NCBI RefSeq assembly: GCF_036373705.1
Contig: NC_089851.1
Span: forward strand, 60,435,850-60,499,849
Direction of reading: 5' to 3'
Source: Amia ocellicauda
Lineage: Eukaryota > Chordata > Actinopteri > Amiiformes > Amiidae
DNA: 64,000 nucleotides
Part shown: positions 62,401 through 64,000 of the stretch, one piece after another
Layout: each line of letters starts with the position of its first letter
Position numbering within the stretch: position 1 is the stretch's first letter
The notes under the pieces: model-generated
What the model was told of the DNA's origin: nothing
The model's database searches: none
Seen by the model: only the letters and a program-made list of their open reading frames with translations
Made by a program: the position numbers and the translations under genes

Positions 62401-64000
62401 TGCTTGCCTTGCCATCCATCCATCCATCCATCTATCTATCTATCAATCAATGACTCTCGATATCTAACTCTCTTGCTTGCTATCACTCCCCCAATGCCAG
62501 TAGCATATTAGCATAACAGCAGATCACGAACCACTGTCAATCAGATGCTTGCCTTGCCGTCCATCCATCCATCCATCTATCTATCTATCTATCAATGACT
62601 CTCGATATCTAACTCTCTTGCTTGCTATCGCTACTCCAATGGTCAGTAGCATAGTAGCATAACAGCAGATCACGGACCACTGTCAATCAGATGCTTGCCT
62701 TGCCGTCCATCCATCTATCTATCTATCTATCTATGACTCTTGATATCTAACTCTCTTGCTTGCTATCGCTCCCCCAATGGTCAGTAGCATAGTAGCATAA
62801 CAGCAGATCACGGACCACTGTCAATCAGATGCTTGCCTTGCCGTCCATCCATCCGTCTATCTATATATCTATGACTCTCGATATCTAACTCTCTTGCTTG
62901 CTATCGCTCCCCCAATGGTCAGTAGCATAGTAGCATAACAGCAGATCACGGACCACTGTCAATCAGATGCTTGCCTTGCCGTCCATCCATCCATCCATCT
63001 ATCTATCTATCTATCAATGACTCTCGATATCTAACTCTCTTGCTTGCTATCGCTCCCCCAATGGTCAGTAGCATAGTAGCATAACAGCAGATCACGGACC
63101 ACTGTCAATCAGATGCTTGCCTTGCCGTCCATCCATCCATCTATCTATCTATCTATCTATGACTCTCGATATCTAACTCTCTTGCTTGCTATCGCTCCCT
63201 CAATGGTCAGTAGCATAGTAGCATAACAGCAGATCACGGACCACTGTCAATCAGATGCTTGCCTTGCCGTCCATCCATCCATCCATCTATCTATCTATCT
63301 ATGACTCTTCATATCTAACTCTCTTGCTTGCTATCGCTCCCCCAATGGTCAGTAGCATAGTAGCATAACAGCAGATCACGGACCACTGTCAATCAGATGC
63401 TTGCCTTGCCGTCCATCCATCCATCTATCTATCTATCTATCTATGACTCTCGATATCTAACTCTCTTGCTTGCTATCGCTCCCTCAATGGTCAGTAGCAT
63501 AGTAGCATAACAGCAGATCACGGACCACTGTCAATCAGATGCTTGCCTTGCCGTCCATCCATCCATCTATCTATCTATCTATCGATGACTCTTGATATCT
63601 AACTCTCTTGCTTGCTATCGCTCCCCCAATGGTCAGTAGCATAGTAGCATAACAGCAGATCACGGACCACTGTCAATCAGATGCTTGCCTTGCCGTCCAT
63701 CCATCCATCTATCTATCTATCTATCTATGACTCTTGATATCTAACTCTCTTGCTTGCTATCGCTCCCCCAATGGTCAGTAGCATAGTAGCATAACAGCAG
63801 ATCACGGACCACTGTCAATCAGATGCTTGCCTTGCCGTCCATCCATCCATCTATTTTCTATCTATCTATGACTCTTGATATCTAACTCTCTTGCTTGCTA
63901 TCGCTCCCCCAATGGTCAGTAGCATAGTAGCATAACAGCAGATCACGGACCACAGTCAATCAGATGCTTGCCTTGCCGTCCATCCATCCATCTATCTATC
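49080..64000. repeat. Satellite array, distal part with higher-order repeats
   Basis: A marker monomer with CATCCTTCTATC occurs at 49221, 50961, 53260, 55563 and 57713, giving higher-order periods of 1740, 2299, 2303 and 2150 bp (about 12-16 monomers). Each is followed by the same ordered markers: AGCATCGTAGCAT, a monomer with TTGCATGCTATC, then CAGCTGATCACGG, then CCGTCCATC with CAGATTACGG. A second marker, CAATGCCAGTAGC (a short deletion), recurs at about 48273, 52471, 54767, 59214 and in a dense group at 59.8-62.5 kb. The array continues past the window edge. Confidence 0.95.

Noticed and set aside
20293-64000. Regular repeats with variable inserts, resembling a CRISPR array
   Set aside because: The variable part is a tetranucleotide microsatellite, not unique spacers. 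The period is about 145 bp, the host is eukaryotic and no cas genes are present.
20293-64000. Centromeric identity of the satellite
   Set aside because: Higher-order structure alone does not prove it. No CENP-B-box-like sequence was seen, and a pericentromeric or interstitial position is equally possible.

Overview
The window is eukaryotic, most likely from a ray-finned fish. It is AT-rich and gene-poor, and carries decayed Tc1/mariner elements, an L2-type LINE fragment, tRNA-headed SINE pieces, canonical vertebrate tRNA genes and a very large microsatellite-containing satellite. No complete host protein-coding gene can be demonstrated. The species is inferred from repeat content only.

Region 1 (1-13.9 kb) is a transposon graveyard. 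It holds a palindromic MITE-like element with a SINE/LINE tail in its loop (0.64-1.22 kb), a tRNA-Pro-like relic (2.2 kb), two opposed Tc1 fragments (2.4-3.85 kb), an internally deleted Tc1 element with both terminal repeats (4.46-5.80 kb), a SINE head (5.8 kb) and an L2 reverse-transcriptase fragment (6.15-6.6 kb). Long AT-rich stretches with inverted repeats and short minisatellites follow. A few short exon-like stretches are noted at low confidence.

Region 2 (13.9-20.3 kb) is a relic of a Polinton/Maverick (adintovirus-like) element. A protein-primed family B DNA polymerase (14.86-18.46 kb) is broken by about ten stops and frameshifts but keeps its exonuclease and polymerase motifs. Downstream on the same strand are a short ORF, a frameshifted small basic protein with a hydrophobic tail, and an intact 247-codon ORF, the last two joined by an ATGA overlap. 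Integrase, packaging ATPase, protease and the two capsid proteins are not seen, nor are terminal repeats. A spliced-looking gene of unknown function lies on the opposite strand at 13.87-14.42 kb.

Region 3 (20.3 kb to the end) is a satellite array of roughly 280 monomers of about 140-155 bp. Each monomer has a conserved core of about 100 bp and a variable (CCAT)n(CTAT)n hinge. The proximal 13 kb contains four copies of an ~885-bp block, each carrying three tRNA-like genes: Asn on the + strand, and a Thr(TGT)-like and a canonical Thr(AGT) on the - strand, plus a (CAAAA)n tract. The same ordered monomers follow each block, so block and monomers were duplicated together. The distal part shows multi-kb higher-order repeats of 1.74-2.3 kb. 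The most unusual observation is this satellite with an embedded tRNA gene cluster, directly abutting a viral-like element relic.
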